From NCBI RefSeq assembly GCF_032854445.1, contig NC_088304.1, forward strand, positions 31,069,732 to 31,133,731: 64,000 bases of DNA, read 5' to 3'. The translations under genes were made by a program, and so were the position numbers. Positions 37,603 to 48,835 of this stretch are shown here, one piece after another. The notes beneath the pieces were generated by a model. That model had not been told where the DNA came from. It ran no database searches and saw only the letters and a list, made by a program, of their open reading frames with translations. How positions within the stretch are numbered: position 1 is the stretch's first letter; every line of letters starts with the position of its first letter. This DNA is from Liolophura sinensis (taxonomy: Eukaryota; Mollusca; Polyplacophora; Chitonida; Chitonidae).

Positions 37603-38412
37603 TAAATTTTTGTCACATTTCGTCCATCGGATATTTGCTTTCCTTGGACATTGTATTTCTTCCATCTGCTCATGCTTACACAGTCAAAATCACATGTTCA
37701 TAAGGATTTATATTTGAGATATTTTTGCATATTTTCATTGTTTATACATTTGTTTCATGGATGTTGAGCACTTCACTAAAGAACAGCAAATTTTATTAGT
37801 GCACTAAACCAGACCACACATAAGAAACTATCACATAATTAGAGCTACTGTTAAAATTCTTCAACGCAATAAATATATTTTGTGAAAGCAAGTGGTATTT
37901 AGCTATCTTCATGCAAGACCACACAAGGGAGCACTGCACACCACTGTCTAATATTTATTAAATACCATTACACCCATGGGAACAGGTAAATGCAGAAAAT
38001 TCTTTGTCCTAATATTTGATATAACCATGGTGTGACCTAAAAATTTAGTACTTTAAAAATAATTTACATTGAACCCTTAAATTTTCGTTAAATTTGTCTT
38101 GTGTTAGTAGCAATTAAAAATTTGTTTGATTGATAATTACCATGCTTTCTTTGCGTGACCTTCTGTCAGTCTGACGAGCGTATCTTGTGGCACACGATAA
38201 GATGACTCGTGCTTCTTTGTTGGCTAAATATTTCTTGTGTGTAGTAGGCAATGTGCAGGACATTATGTTCCGACTGTTAACCTATATATGTTGTCACACC
38301 CGCTCAACACTTAAAATATTTGTAATGTTACGAGTAATGACGTTTTTCTCCTTTGCACTGTTCCATTTTTTTATCGAACACTTGAAAAACGTTAGCCGCT
38401 TGTATCCGTCGT

Positions 38413-38485
38413 GGGCTTGTGGCGCAATGGATAACGCGCCTGACTACGGATCAGGAGATTCCAGGTTCGAATCCTGGCAAGCTCG
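38413..38485 (+). tRNA. tRNA-Arg(ACG), core unit 23
   Basis: Identical to unit 1. It is the last fully regular unit. Its trailer begins to accumulate differences (TTGAAGACTTC, CCACTTAATTATAG). Confidence 0.96.
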
Positions 38486-39294
38486 TAAATTTTTGTCACA
38501 TTTCGTCCATCGGATATTTGCTTTCCTTGGACATTGTATTTCTTCCATCTGCTGCATGCTTACACAGTCAAAATCACATGTTCATATGGTTTTATATTTG
38601 AGATATTTTTGCATATTTTCATTGTTTATACATTTGTTTTGATGGATGTTGAAGACTTCACTAAAGAACAGCAAATTTATTAGCGCACTAAACCAGACCA
38701 CACATAAGAAACTACCACTTAATTATAGCTACTGTTAAAATTCTTCAACGTAATGAATATATTTTGTGAAAGCAAGTGGTATTTAGCTATCTTCATGCAA
38801 GACCACACAAGGGAACACTGCACACCAACTGTCTAATATTTATTAAATACCATTTACACCCATGGGAACAGGTAAATGCAGAAAATTCTTTGTCCTAATA
38901 TTTGATATAACCATGGTGTGACCTAAAAATTTAGTACTTTAAAAATAATTTACATTGAACCCTTAAATTTTCGTTAATTTGTCTTGTGTTAGTAGCAATT
39001 AAAAATTTGTTTGATTGATAATTACCATGCTTTCTTTGCGTGACCTTCTGTCAGTCTGACGAGCGTATCTTGTGGCACACGATAAGATGACTCGTGCTTC
39101 TTTGTTGGCCCAATATTACCTGTGTGTAGTAGGCAATGTGCAGGACATTATGTTCCGACTGTTAACCTATATATGTTGTCACATCCCGCTCAACACTTAA
39201 AAATATAAAGCTACGAGTAATGACGTTTTTCTCCTTTACACTGTTCCATTTTTTTATCGAACACTTGAAAACGTTAGCCCGCTTTATCCGTTGT

Positions 39295-39306
39295 GGGCTT
39301 GTGGCG
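39295..39306 (+). pseudogene. 12-nt tRNA-Arg 5' fragment
   Basis: GGGCTTGTGGCG, the first 12 nt of the gene, is followed at once by a second copy of the leader segment (AACGCTTGAAAACGTTTGCC) and the next full gene. It reflects a 47-bp local duplication that broke inside the tRNA. Confidence 0.75.
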
Positions 39307-39341
39307 AACGCTTGAAAACGTTTGCCGCTTTTATCCGCTAG

Positions 39342-39414
39342 GGGCTTGTGGCACAATGGATAACGCACCTGACTACGGATCAGGAGATTCCAGGTTCGAA
39401 TCCTGGCAAGCTCG
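39342..39414 (+). tRNA. tRNA-Arg(ACG), D-stem variant
   Basis: Changes are G12 to A and G26 to A (GGCACAATGG, AACGCACC). The first disrupts one D-stem pair. Anticodon, T and acceptor stems are intact. Functional status uncertain. Confidence 0.75.
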
Positions 39415-40147
39415 TAAATTTTTGTCACATTTCGTCCATCGGATATTCGCTTTCTTTGAATATTGTATTTTTTTCCATTTACTGCATGAGTACACAACCA
39501 AAAAACCGCATGTTGATGTGGATTTATAGTTGAGATATTTTCGTATTTTTTCATTCTTTTTATCTTTGTTTGATGGATGTTTAACACTTCACTAAAGAAC
39601 AGCAAATTTTATTAGTGTACTAAACCCGAGCACACATAAAAAACTTCCACATCATGAGAGTGAATGCTAAATTCTTCGAAGTAATCAATATATTTTGTGA
39701 AAGGAAGTGGTATTTAGCTAGCTTTATTGCAAGGCCACACAAGGGAGCACTGCACACCACTGTCTAATATTTATAAAATACCATTACAACCATGGGAACA
39801 GGTAAATGCAGAAAATTCTTTTACCCTAATATTTGGTATAACCATCGTTTGATCTAAATATTTAGTCCAATAATTATAGTTAACAGTTAAGTTTTCATTG
39901 AATTTGTCTTGTGTTCGTAGCATTTTAAAAATTTGTTTGATTGATAATTACCATGCTTTCTATTTTTGATCTTCCTTCAGTCTGGCTAGCGTATCCTGTG
40001 GCACACGATAAGATGACTCGTCCTTCTTTGTTGGCTTAATATTCTTTGTGTGTAGTAGACAATGTGCAGGACAGCAGGACATTATGTTCCAACCGTTAAT
40101 CTATATATGTTGTCACACTTGCTCAACACTTAAAATATGTATAATGC

Positions 40148-40260
40148 TACGAGAAATGATAATGGTAATGGTATTTATTAAATACCATTACACCCATGGG
40201 AACAGGTGAATGCAGAAAATTCTTTGTCCTAATATTTGATATAACCATGGTGTGACCTAA
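40148..40260 (+). repeat. Array unit lacking its tRNA
   Basis: The leader stops at CTACGAGAAATGATAATGGT and continues directly into the trailer at GTATTTATTAAATACCATTA, so tRNA and half the trailer are deleted. The junction creates a perfect GGTATTT-ATT-AAATACC hairpin. Confidence 0.75.
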
Positions 40261-40604
40261 ATATTTAGTCTTTTAATAATACAATCAACCGATAATTTTT
40301 TGTTAAATTTGTCTTGTGTTAGTAGCATTTAAAAATTTGTTTGATTGATAGTTACCGTGTCTTCTGTGCGTGAATTTCTGTTCGGCACACGATAAGATGA
40401 CTCGTCCTTCTTTGTTGGCCTAATACTACCTGTGTGTAGTAGAAATAGTGCAGGACATTATGTTCCGACTGTTAACCTATATATGTTGTCACACCCGACT
40501 GACAGTTTGTATATGTGTAATGCTACAAAGTGAAGGTTATCTCCTTTGCGCTGTTCCATTTCTTTATCGAACATTTGAAAACGTTAGCCGCTTTTATCAT
40601 TTGC

Positions 40605-40677
40605 GGGCTTGTGGCGCAATGGATAACGCGCCTGACTACGGATCAGGAGATTCCAGGTTTCGAATCTGGCAAGCTCG
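40605..40677 (+). pseudogene. tRNA-Arg, T-arm indels
   Basis: CCAGGTTTCGAATCTGG replaces CCAGGTTCGAATCCTGG: one T inserted in the loop and one C lost from the stem. The length stays at 73 but the T arm and B box are damaged. Confidence 0.75.
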
Positions 40678-41471
40678 TAGATTTTTTGTCACATTTCGTC
40701 ATCGGATATTCGCTTTCTTTAAATAATGTATTTTTTCCATTTACTGCATGAGTACACAACCAAAACCACATGTTGATGTGGATTTATAGTTGAGATATTT
40801 TCGTATAATTTCATTCTTTATATATTCATTTTATGGGATATTTAAGTTCTCACTCAAGAACAGCAAATTTTATTAGTGTACTAAACCGGAGCACACATAA
40901 ACAATCCCACATAATGAGATAGACTACTAAATTCTTTAAAGTCCTCAGTATAATTTGTGAAAGCAAGTAGTATTTAGCTAGCTTCATACAAGACCACACA
41001 AGGGAGCACTGCACACCACTGTCTAATATTTATTAAATACCATTACACCCATGGGAACAGGTAAATGCAGAAAATTCTTTGCCATAAATTTTTCGAATAA
41101 CCATCGTGTGACCTAAATATTTAGTCCAATCAACCGTTAAGTTTTCATTGAGTTTGTCTTGTGTTGGTAGCTTTTTAAAAATTTGTTTAATTGCTAATTA
41201 CCATGCTTTCTATTGGCCTTCTGTCAGTCTGGCTAACGTATCTTGTGGCACACGATAAGATGACTCGTCCTTCTTTGTTGCCTTAATATTCCTTGTGTGT
41301 AGAAGGCAATGTGCAGCACAATATGTTCCGACTGTTAACTTATATATGTTGTCACACTCGCTCAACACGTAAAAATATATATCCTTCTACGAGTAATAAT
41401 GGTTTTTCTCCTCTGCGCTGTTCTATTTCTTTATAGAACACTTGAAAACGTTAGCCGTTTGTATCCGTTGG

Positions 41472-41543
41472 AGGCATGTGGCGCCATGGATAACGCGCCT
41501 GACTACGGATAAAGAGATTCCAAGTTCGAATCCTGGCAACTCG
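41472..41543 (+). pseudogene. tRNA-Arg relic
   Basis: 72 nt. Acceptor 5' strand AGGCATG, 3' strand shortened to CAACTC, anticodon stem 3' strand TAAAG. ACG remains at 34-36. Confidence 0.8.
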
Positions 41544-41874
41544 TAGATTTTTGTCACATTTCTTCCATCGGATATTCGCTTTCTTTGCATAATGTATTTT
41601 TTTTCATTTTCTCCATGCGCACACAGCCAAAATCACATGTTCATGTGGATTTATAGTTGAGATATCTATGTATAACTTCATTTTTTATATATTTGCTGAA
41701 TGGATCTTTAAGTCTTCACTAAAAAACAGCAAAAGAACGGAGAACACATAAAAAAACTCCTACATCAGGAAAGTTACTGCTGAATTCTTCAACGAGTAAT
41801 GAAGATTTTTCTCCTTTGCGCTGTTCCATTTCTTTATTGAACACTTGAAAACTTTTACCCCTTGTATCCGTTGG

Positions 41875-41947
41875 GGGCTTCTGGCGCAATGGATAACGCG
41901 CTTAACTACGGATTAGGAGATTCCAGGTTCGAATCCTAGCAACCTTG
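41875..41947 (+). pseudogene. tRNA-Arg relic in a shortened unit
   Basis: Only 403 bp after the previous relic. The acceptor stem is broken (GGGCTTC with CAACCTT) and one T-stem pair is lost (CCTAG). The anticodon stem is changed to CTTAA/TTAGG but still pairs. Confidence 0.8.
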
Positions 41948-42737
41948 TAGATTTTTGTTACATTTCACACATCGCATATTCGCTTTCTTTGCATGTTATA
42001 TTTTTTCCATTTACTCCATTCGCACACAGCCAAAATCACATGTTCATGTGGATTTATAGTTGAGATATTTCTTTATAACTTCATTTTTATATATTTGTTT
42101 GATGGATGTTTAACACTTCACTAAATAACAGCAAATTTTATTAGTGTACTAAACCGGAGCACACATAAAAAACTCACACATCATAAGAATTCTTCAAATC
42201 CTCAGTATAACGTGTAAAAGCGAGTAGTATGTACGTATCTTCATGGAAGACCACACAAGGGAGCACTGCACACCACTGTCTAATATTTATTAAATACCAT
42301 TACACCCATGGGAACAGGTGAATGCAGAAAACTCTTTGCCCTAAATTTTCGTATAACCATCGTGTGACCTAAATATTTAGTCCAATAATTATATAATCAA
42401 CTGTTTGTTTTCATTGAGTTTTTCTTCTGTTGGTAGCTTTTAAAAATTTGTTTGATTGATAATAACCATGCTTTCTATTTTTGATCCTCTCTCAGTATGG
42501 CTAACGTATCTTGTGGCACACGATAAGATGACTCCTCCCTCCTTGTTGGTTTAATATTCCTTGTGTGTAGAAGGCAATGTACAGGACATTATTTTCCGAC
42601 TGTTAACCTATATATGTTGTCACACTCGCTCTACACTTAAAGTATGTATAATGCTACCAGAAATGATGGTTTTTCTCCTTTCCACTGTTCCATTTCCTTA
42701 CAGAACAATTGAAAACGTTAGCCGCTTGTACCCATTG

Positions 42738-42810
42738 GGGCTTGTGGCGCAATGGATAACGCGCCTGACTACGGATAAGGAGATTCCAGGTTCGAATCCT
42801 GGCAAGCTCG
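42738..42810 (+). tRNA. tRNA-Arg(ACG), C40 to A
   Basis: The only change is GGATAAGG for GGATCAGG, giving a G30-A40 mismatch in the anticodon stem. All else matches the reference. Possibly impaired. Confidence 0.75.
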
Positions 42811-43619
42811 TATATTTTTGTCACATGTCAGCCATGGCATATTTGCTTTCTTTGAATATTGTAGTTTTTCCATCTTCTCCATTAGCACACAGCCAAGATC
42901 ACATGTTCATGTGGATTTATAGTTGAGATATTTCTTTATAACTTCATGTTTTATATATTTGTTTGATGGATGTTTAACACTTTACTAAAGAACAGCAAAT
43001 TTTACTAGTGTACTAAACCGGAGCACACATGAAAAAACTCCCACATCAGGAAAGGTACTGCTAAATTCTTGAAAGTCCTCAATATATTTTGTGAAAGCAA
43101 GTGGTATTTAGCTATCTTCATGCAAGACCACACAAGATAACACTGCACACCACTGTCTAATATTTATTAAATACCATTACACCCATGGGAACAGGTGATT
43201 GCAGAAAATTCTTTGTCCTAATATTTGATATAACCATGGTGTGACCTAAATATTTAGTCCTTTTATAATACAATGAAACGATAAATTTTTGTTAAATTTG
43301 TCTTGTGTGTTAGTAGCATTTTAAAAATTTGTTTGATTGATAATTACCATGCTTTCTATGCGTGATCTTCTGTCAGTCTGACGAGCGTATCTTGTGGCAC
43401 ACGATAAGATGACTAGTCCTTCTTTGTTGGCTGAATATTCCTTGTATATAGTAGGCAATGTGCAGGACATTATGTTCCGACTGTTAACTTATATATGTTG
43501 TCACACTCGCTCAACACTTAAAATATGTATAATGCTACGAGTAATGATGGTTTTTCTCCTCTGCGCTGTTCCATTTCTCTACCAAACATTTGAAAACGTT
43601 GGTCGCTTCCATCTGTCGG

Positions 43620-43692
43620 GGGCTTGTGGCGCAATGGATAACGCGCCTGACTACGCATCAGGAGATTCCAGGTTCGAATCCTGGCAAGCTCG
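43620..43692 (+). tRNA. tRNA-Arg(ACG), G37 to C
   Basis: The anticodon loop reads CTACGCA. All stems are intact, but position 37, almost always a purine in tRNAs, is a pyrimidine, which would weaken decoding. The spacer is of diverged type. Confidence 0.78.
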
Positions 43693-44350
43693 TAAATTTT
43701 TGTCACATTTCGTCCATCGGATATTTGCTTTCGTTGAATATTTTATTTTTTTCTATTTACTGCATGAGTACACAATTAAACACCACATGTTGATGTGGAT
43801 TTATAGTTGAGATATTTTCGTATTATTTCATTCTTTATATATTTGTTTGATGGATGTTTAACATTTGACTGAAGAACAGCAAATTTTATTAGTGTACTAA
43901 ACCAGAGCACACATAATAAACACCCATAGCATGAGAGTGACTGCTGAGTTCTTGAAATCCGAAATATATTTTGTGCAAGAAAATAGTATTTAGCTATCTT
44001 CATGCAAGACCACACAAGGGAACACTGCACACCACTAAATATTTAGTCCAATAATTATACAATCAACCGTTAAGTTTTCATTGAATTTGTTTTGTTGTGG
44101 TAGCATTTTAAAAATTTGATTAATTGATAATTACCATGCTTTCTATTTTTGATCTTCTGTCAGTCTGGCTAGCGTATCTTGTGGCACACGATAAGGTGAC
44201 AGGTTCTTCTTTGTTGGCTGAATATTCCTTGTGTGTAGAAGGCAATGTGCAGGACATTATGTTCCGACTGTTAACCTATAAATGTTGTCACACTCGCTCT
44301 ACACTTAAAATATGTATAATGCTATGAGTAATAATAGTTTTTTTCCATTT

Positions 44351-44611
44351 CCTCCGTGGCTCAGACGGTTAGCGCGCCAGCACAACATAATGACCCAGGA
44401 GCCTCTCACCAATGCGGTCGCTGTGAGTTCAAGTCCAGCTCATGCTGGCTTCCTCTCCGGCCGTAAGTGGGAAGGTCCTCCAGCAACCTGCTTATGGTCG
44501 TGGGTTTCCCACGGGCTGTGACGGTTTCCAACCACCATAATGCTGGCCGTCGTCTTATAAGTGAAATATTCTTGAGAACGGCGTAAAACACCAATAAAAT
44601 AAATAAATAAA
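44351..44611 (+). mobile_element. SINE inserted in an array leader
   Basis: A full-length SINE (CCTCCGTGGCTCAGACGGTT head; CACCATAATGCTGGCCGTCG; AATAAATAAATAAA tail) sits in the leader of the next tRNA relic, between the pyrimidine tract and TTTGCGCTGG. Confidence 0.85.
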
Positions 44612-44678
44612 GAAATCCTTTGCGCTGGTGCATTTCTTTATCGAACACTTAAAAACTTTAGCCGCTTTTATCCGATAA

Positions 44679-44724
44679 GGGCCTGTGGGTCAGGAGGTTC
44701 CAGGTTCGAATCTTGGCAAGCTCG
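44679..44724 (+). pseudogene. tRNA-Arg with 27-nt internal deletion
   Basis: GGGCCTGTGG is joined to GTCAGGAGGTTCCAGG, removing the D loop and the anticodon. The 3' half and acceptor CAAGCTCG remain. Confidence 0.85.
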
Positions 44725-45319
44725 TAAGTTTTTGTCACATTTCGTCCATCGGATATTCGCTTTCTTTGAATATTGTATTTTTTCCATTTACTACATGAGT
44801 ACACAAACAAAAACCACATGTTGATGTGGATTTATAGTTGAGATATTTTCATATAATTTCATTCTTTATATATTTATTTTATGGATGTCTCAGTTTTCAC
44901 TAAAGAACAGCAAATTTTATTAGTGTACTAAACCGGAGAACACATAAAAAATCCAACATCATGAGATTGACTACTAAATTCTTCAAAGTCCGAAATATAT
45001 TTTGTGAAAGCAAGTAGTATTAAGCTACCTTCATACAGACCACTCAACGGAGCACTGCACACCACTGTCTAATATTTATTAATTCCCATTACACCCATGG
45101 GAACAGGTGAATGCAGAAAATTCTTTGTCATAATATTTGGTATAACCATCGTGTGACCTAAATATTTAGGCCTTTAAAAATACAATCATCCGATAAATTT
45201 TTATTAAATTTGTCTTGTCTTACTAGCATTCTAAAAATTTGTTTCATTAATAATTACCATGCTTTCTTTACGTGAACTTCTGTCAGTCTGGCAAGCGTAT
45301 CTTTCGGCAGGAAAAGATG

Positions 45320-45365
45320 ACTCGTCCTTTTTTGTTGGCCTAACATGTGGATTTATAGTTCAGAT
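45320..45365 (+). repeat. tRNA-less unit junction A
   Basis: Leader GTTGGCCTAA is fused to trailer CATGTGGATTTATAGTT; about 355 bp including the tRNA are missing. The same fusion occurs at 46724 and 48812. Confidence 0.8.
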
Positions 45366-46052
45366 TTTTATGTATAAGTTCATTTTTTTATATATTTCTT
45401 TGATGAATGTTTAACACTTCACTAAAAAACAGCAATTTTTTTTAGTGTACTAAAGCGGAGCACACATAAAATACTCCCAAATCATGGGATTGACTGCTAA
45501 ATTCTTCAATGTCCGAAATATATTTTGTGAAAGCAAGTAGTACTTAGCTAGCTTGATGCAAGACCACACAAGGGAGCACTGCACACCACTGTCTAATATT
45601 TATTAAAAATCATTACACCCATGGGAACAGGTAAATGCAGAAAATTGTTTGTCCTAATATTTGGTATAACCATGGTGTGACCTAAAAATTTAGTCCTTTT
45701 ATACTACAATCAACCGAAAATTTTCTGTTAAATTTGTCTTCTGTGTTAGTAGCATTTTAAAAATTTGTTTGATTGATAATTACCATGCTTTCTATGCGTT
45801 AGCTTCTGTCAGTCTGGCAAGCGTATCTTGTGGCACACAATAAGATGACTAGTCCTTCTTTGTTTTCCCAATATTACTTGGGTGTAGTAGGAAGCGTTCA
45901 GGACATTATGTTCCGAATGTTAACCTATATATGATGTTACACCCGATTGAAAGTTTGTATATGTGTAATGCTACAAAATGAAGGTTTTCTCCTTTGCGCT
46001 GTTCCATTTCTTTATCGAACACTTGAAAACTTTTGTCGCTTGTATCCGTTGT

Positions 46053-46125
46053 GGGCTTGTGGCGCAATGGATAACGCGCCCGACTACGGATCAGTAGATT
46101 CCAGTTTCGAATCCTGGCAAACTCG
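46053..46125 (+). pseudogene. tRNA-Arg relic
   Basis: Anticodon stem CCCGA/TCAGT loses two pairs, T stem reads CCAGT, and the acceptor 3' strand is CAAACTC. ACG is retained. Confidence 0.75.
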
Positions 46126-46699
46126 TAAGTTTTTGTTACATTTCGTCATCGGATATTCGCTTTTTTTGAATATTGCATATTTTCCATTTACTGCATGAGT
46201 ACACATTTATAGTTGAGATATTTATGTATAACTTCATTTTTTCAACACTTGTTTGATGGATTTTTAACACTTTACTAAAGAACAGCAAATTTTATTAGTG
46301 TACTAAAGCGGAGCACACATAAAAATGCTGCCACGTCAGGAAAGTTACTGCTGAATTCCTCAAAGTCCTCAATATATTTTGTAAAAGCAAGTAGTACTTA
46401 GCTAGCTTGATGCAAGGCCACACAAGGGAGCACTGCACACCACTGTCTAATATTTTTTACATACCATTACACCCATGGGAACAGGTGAATGCAGACAATT
46501 CTTTGTCCTAATATTTGGTATGACCATGGTGTGACTTAAATGTTTAGTCCTTTTATAATACAATCAACCAAAAATTTTCTGTTAAATTTGTCTTGTGTGT
46601 TAGTAGCATTTTAAAAATTTGTTTGATTGATAATTACCATGCTTTCTATGTGCGAGCTTCTGTCAGTCTGGCAAGCGTATCTTTCGGCACACAATAAGA

Positions 46700-46745
46700 T
46701 GACTCGTCCTTCTTTGTTGGCCTAACATGTGGATTTATATTTGAG
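46700..46745 (+). repeat. tRNA-less unit junction B
   Basis: GTTGGCCTAACATGTGGATT, the same breakpoint as at 45343, followed here by TATATTTGAGATATT. Confidence 0.8.
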
Positions 46746-47309
46746 ATATTTTTGTATAATTTTATTCTTTACATATTTGTTTGATGGATGTTTAGCACTT
46801 TACTAAAGAACAGCAAATTTTATTAGTGCACTAAACCGGACCACACATATAAAAACTCCCACATCAGGAAAGGTACTGCTGAATTCTTCAACGTCCTAAA
46901 TAGATTTTTGGAAAGCAAATGGTATTTAGCTAGCTTCATCCAGGATTACACAAGGGAGCACTGCACACCACTATCTAATATTTATTAAATACCATTACAC
47001 CCATGGAAACAGGTGAATGCAGAAAATTCTTTGCCCTAAATTTTCCTATAACCATTGTGTGACCTAAATAATTAGTCCAATAATTATACAATCAACTGTT
47101 TGTTTTTATTGAATTTGTCTTGCGTTGGTAGCATTTAAAAATTTGTTTGATTGATAATTACCATGCTTTCTATTTTTGACCTTCTGTCAGTCTGGCTAGC
47201 GTATCTTGTGGCACACGATAAGATGACTCCCCCCTCTTTGTTGGCTTAATATTCCTTGTGTGTAGTATGCAATGTGCAGGAAATTATGTTCCGACTGTTA
47301 ACTTATACA

Positions 47310-47355
47310 TGTTTTCACACTCGCTCAACACATCGGATATTCGCTTTCTTTGCAT
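47310..47355 (+). repeat. tRNA-less unit junction C (different breakpoint)
   Basis: CACTCGCTCAACA is joined to CATCGGATATTCGCTTTC, removing the last leader segment, the tRNA and the terminator. This event is independent of the GGCCTAA/CATGTGG deletion. Confidence 0.8.
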
Positions 47356-48113
47356 ATTATATTTTTTCCATTTACTCCATTCGCACACATCCAAAATCAC
47401 ATTTTCATGTGGATTTATAGTCGAGATATTTATAAACAACTTCATTTCTTATAAATTTGTTTTATGGATGTTTAAGTCTTCACTAAAGACCACCAAATTT
47501 TATTAGTGTACTAAACCGGAGCACACATAAATAAAACTCCCACATCAGACAAGGTACTGCTGAATTCTTCAAAGTCCGAAATATAGTTTGTGAAAGCAAG
47601 TAGTATTAACCCAGCTTTATGCAAGACCACACAAGGGAGCACTGCACACCACTGTCTAATATTTATTAAATGCCATTGCACCCATGGGAACAGGTAAATG
47701 CAGACAATTCTTTGTCCTAATATTTGGTATAACCATCGTGTGACCTAAATATTTAGTCCTTTAATAATACAATCAACCGATAAATTTTTGTTAAATTTGT
47801 CTTTTGTTAGTAGCATTTTAAAAATTTGTTTGATTGATAATTACCATGCTTTCTATGCATTAGCTTCTGTCAGTCTGGCAAGCGTATCATTCGGCACACG
47901 ATAAGATGACTCGTGCTTCTTTGTTGGCCTAATATTACCTGTGTGTAGTAGGAAACGTGCAGGACATTATGTTCCGAATGTTAACCTATATATGTTGTTA
48001 CACCCGATTGAAAGTTTGTATATGTGTAATGCTACAAAATGAAGGTTTTCTCCTTTGCGCTGTTCCATTTCTTTATCGAACACTTGAAAACTTTTGTCGC
48101 TTGTATCCTTTGT

Positions 48114-48186
48114 GGGCTTGTGGCGCAATGGATAACGCGCCTGACTACGGATCAGGAGATTCCAGGTTCGAATCCTGGCAAGCTCG
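48114..48186 (+). tRNA. tRNA-Arg(ACG), intact, right flank
   Basis: Identical to the core reference although leader (ATTGAAAGTTTGTATATG) and trailer belong to the diverged class. Followed by TAAGTTTTTG. It is the only unmutated copy right of 39 kb. Confidence 0.93.
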
Positions 48187-48789
48187 TAAGTTTTTGTCAC
48201 ATTTCGTCCATCGGATATTAGCTTTCTTTGAATATTGTATTTTTTCCATTAACTGCATGAGTACACAACCAAAAACCACATGTTAATGTGGATTTATAGT
48301 TGAGATGTTTATGTATAACATCATTTTTTATACACTTGTTTGATGGATGTTTAACACTTTACTAAAGAACAGCAAATTTTATTAGTGTACTAAAGCGGAG
48401 CACACATTAAATTGCTCCCACATCAGGAAAGTTACTGCTGAATTCCTCAAAGTCCTCAATATATTTTGTTAAAGGAAGTAGTACTTAGCTAGCTTGATGC
48501 AAGACCACACAAGATAACACTGCACACCACTGTCTAATATTTATTAAAAACCATTACACCCATGGGAACAGGTAAATGCAGAAAATTGTTTGTCCTAATA
48601 TTTGGTATAACCATCGTGTGACCTAAAAATTTAGTCCTTTTATACTACAATCAACCGAAAATTTTCTGTTAAATTTGTCTTCTGTGTTAGTAGCATTTTA
48701 AAAATTTGTTTGATTGATAATTACCATGCTTTCTATGTGTGAGCTTCTGTCAGTCTGGCAAGCGTATCTTTCGGCAAACGATAAGATGA

Positions 48790-48835
48790 CTCGTCCTTCT
48801 TTGTTGGCCTAACATGTGGATTTATATTTGAGATA
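48790..48835 (+). repeat. tRNA-less unit junction D
   Basis: Third occurrence of the GTTGGCCTAACATGTGG fusion, showing that the deleted unit was itself amplified with its neighbours. Confidence 0.8.

Larger units (their letters stand above)
18274..39240 (+). repeat. Core of tRNA-Arg(ACG) tandem array, 882-bp period
   Basis: Twenty-three consecutive units with tRNA start-to-start distances of 879-884 bp (mean 882). Every unit has the same order: leader (GTGGCACACGATAAGATGAC, CCTATATATGTTGTCACACC, TTTTTATCGAACACTTGAAA), tRNA, TAAATTTTTG terminator, then a trailer with CACTAAACCAGACCACACAT, CACTGCACACCACTGTCTAA and TTACACCCATGGGAACAGGT. Units differ by scattered substitutions and fall into two leader types (GGCTTCCTCAATCCGT or AGCCGCTTGTATCCGT) and two trailer types (CTGCTGCATGC or CTGCTCATGC) that are shuffled between units. 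Internal control elements lie inside each tRNA; a TATATATG motif lies about 130 bp upstream of each but its role is unproven. The left end begins mid-unit at the LINE tail. Confidence 0.95.

Noticed and set aside
18784-38642. Recurring open frames of 130-154 codons in nearly every array unit (MAHDKMTRASLL..., ...AQWITRLTTDQEIPGS...)
   Set aside because: They run through the tRNA gene. The WITRLTTDQEIPGSNPG stretch is a translation of the tRNA itself. Single-base indels in T-runs shift or cut the frame between units without any sign of selection, and the regularity comes from the DNA repeat.
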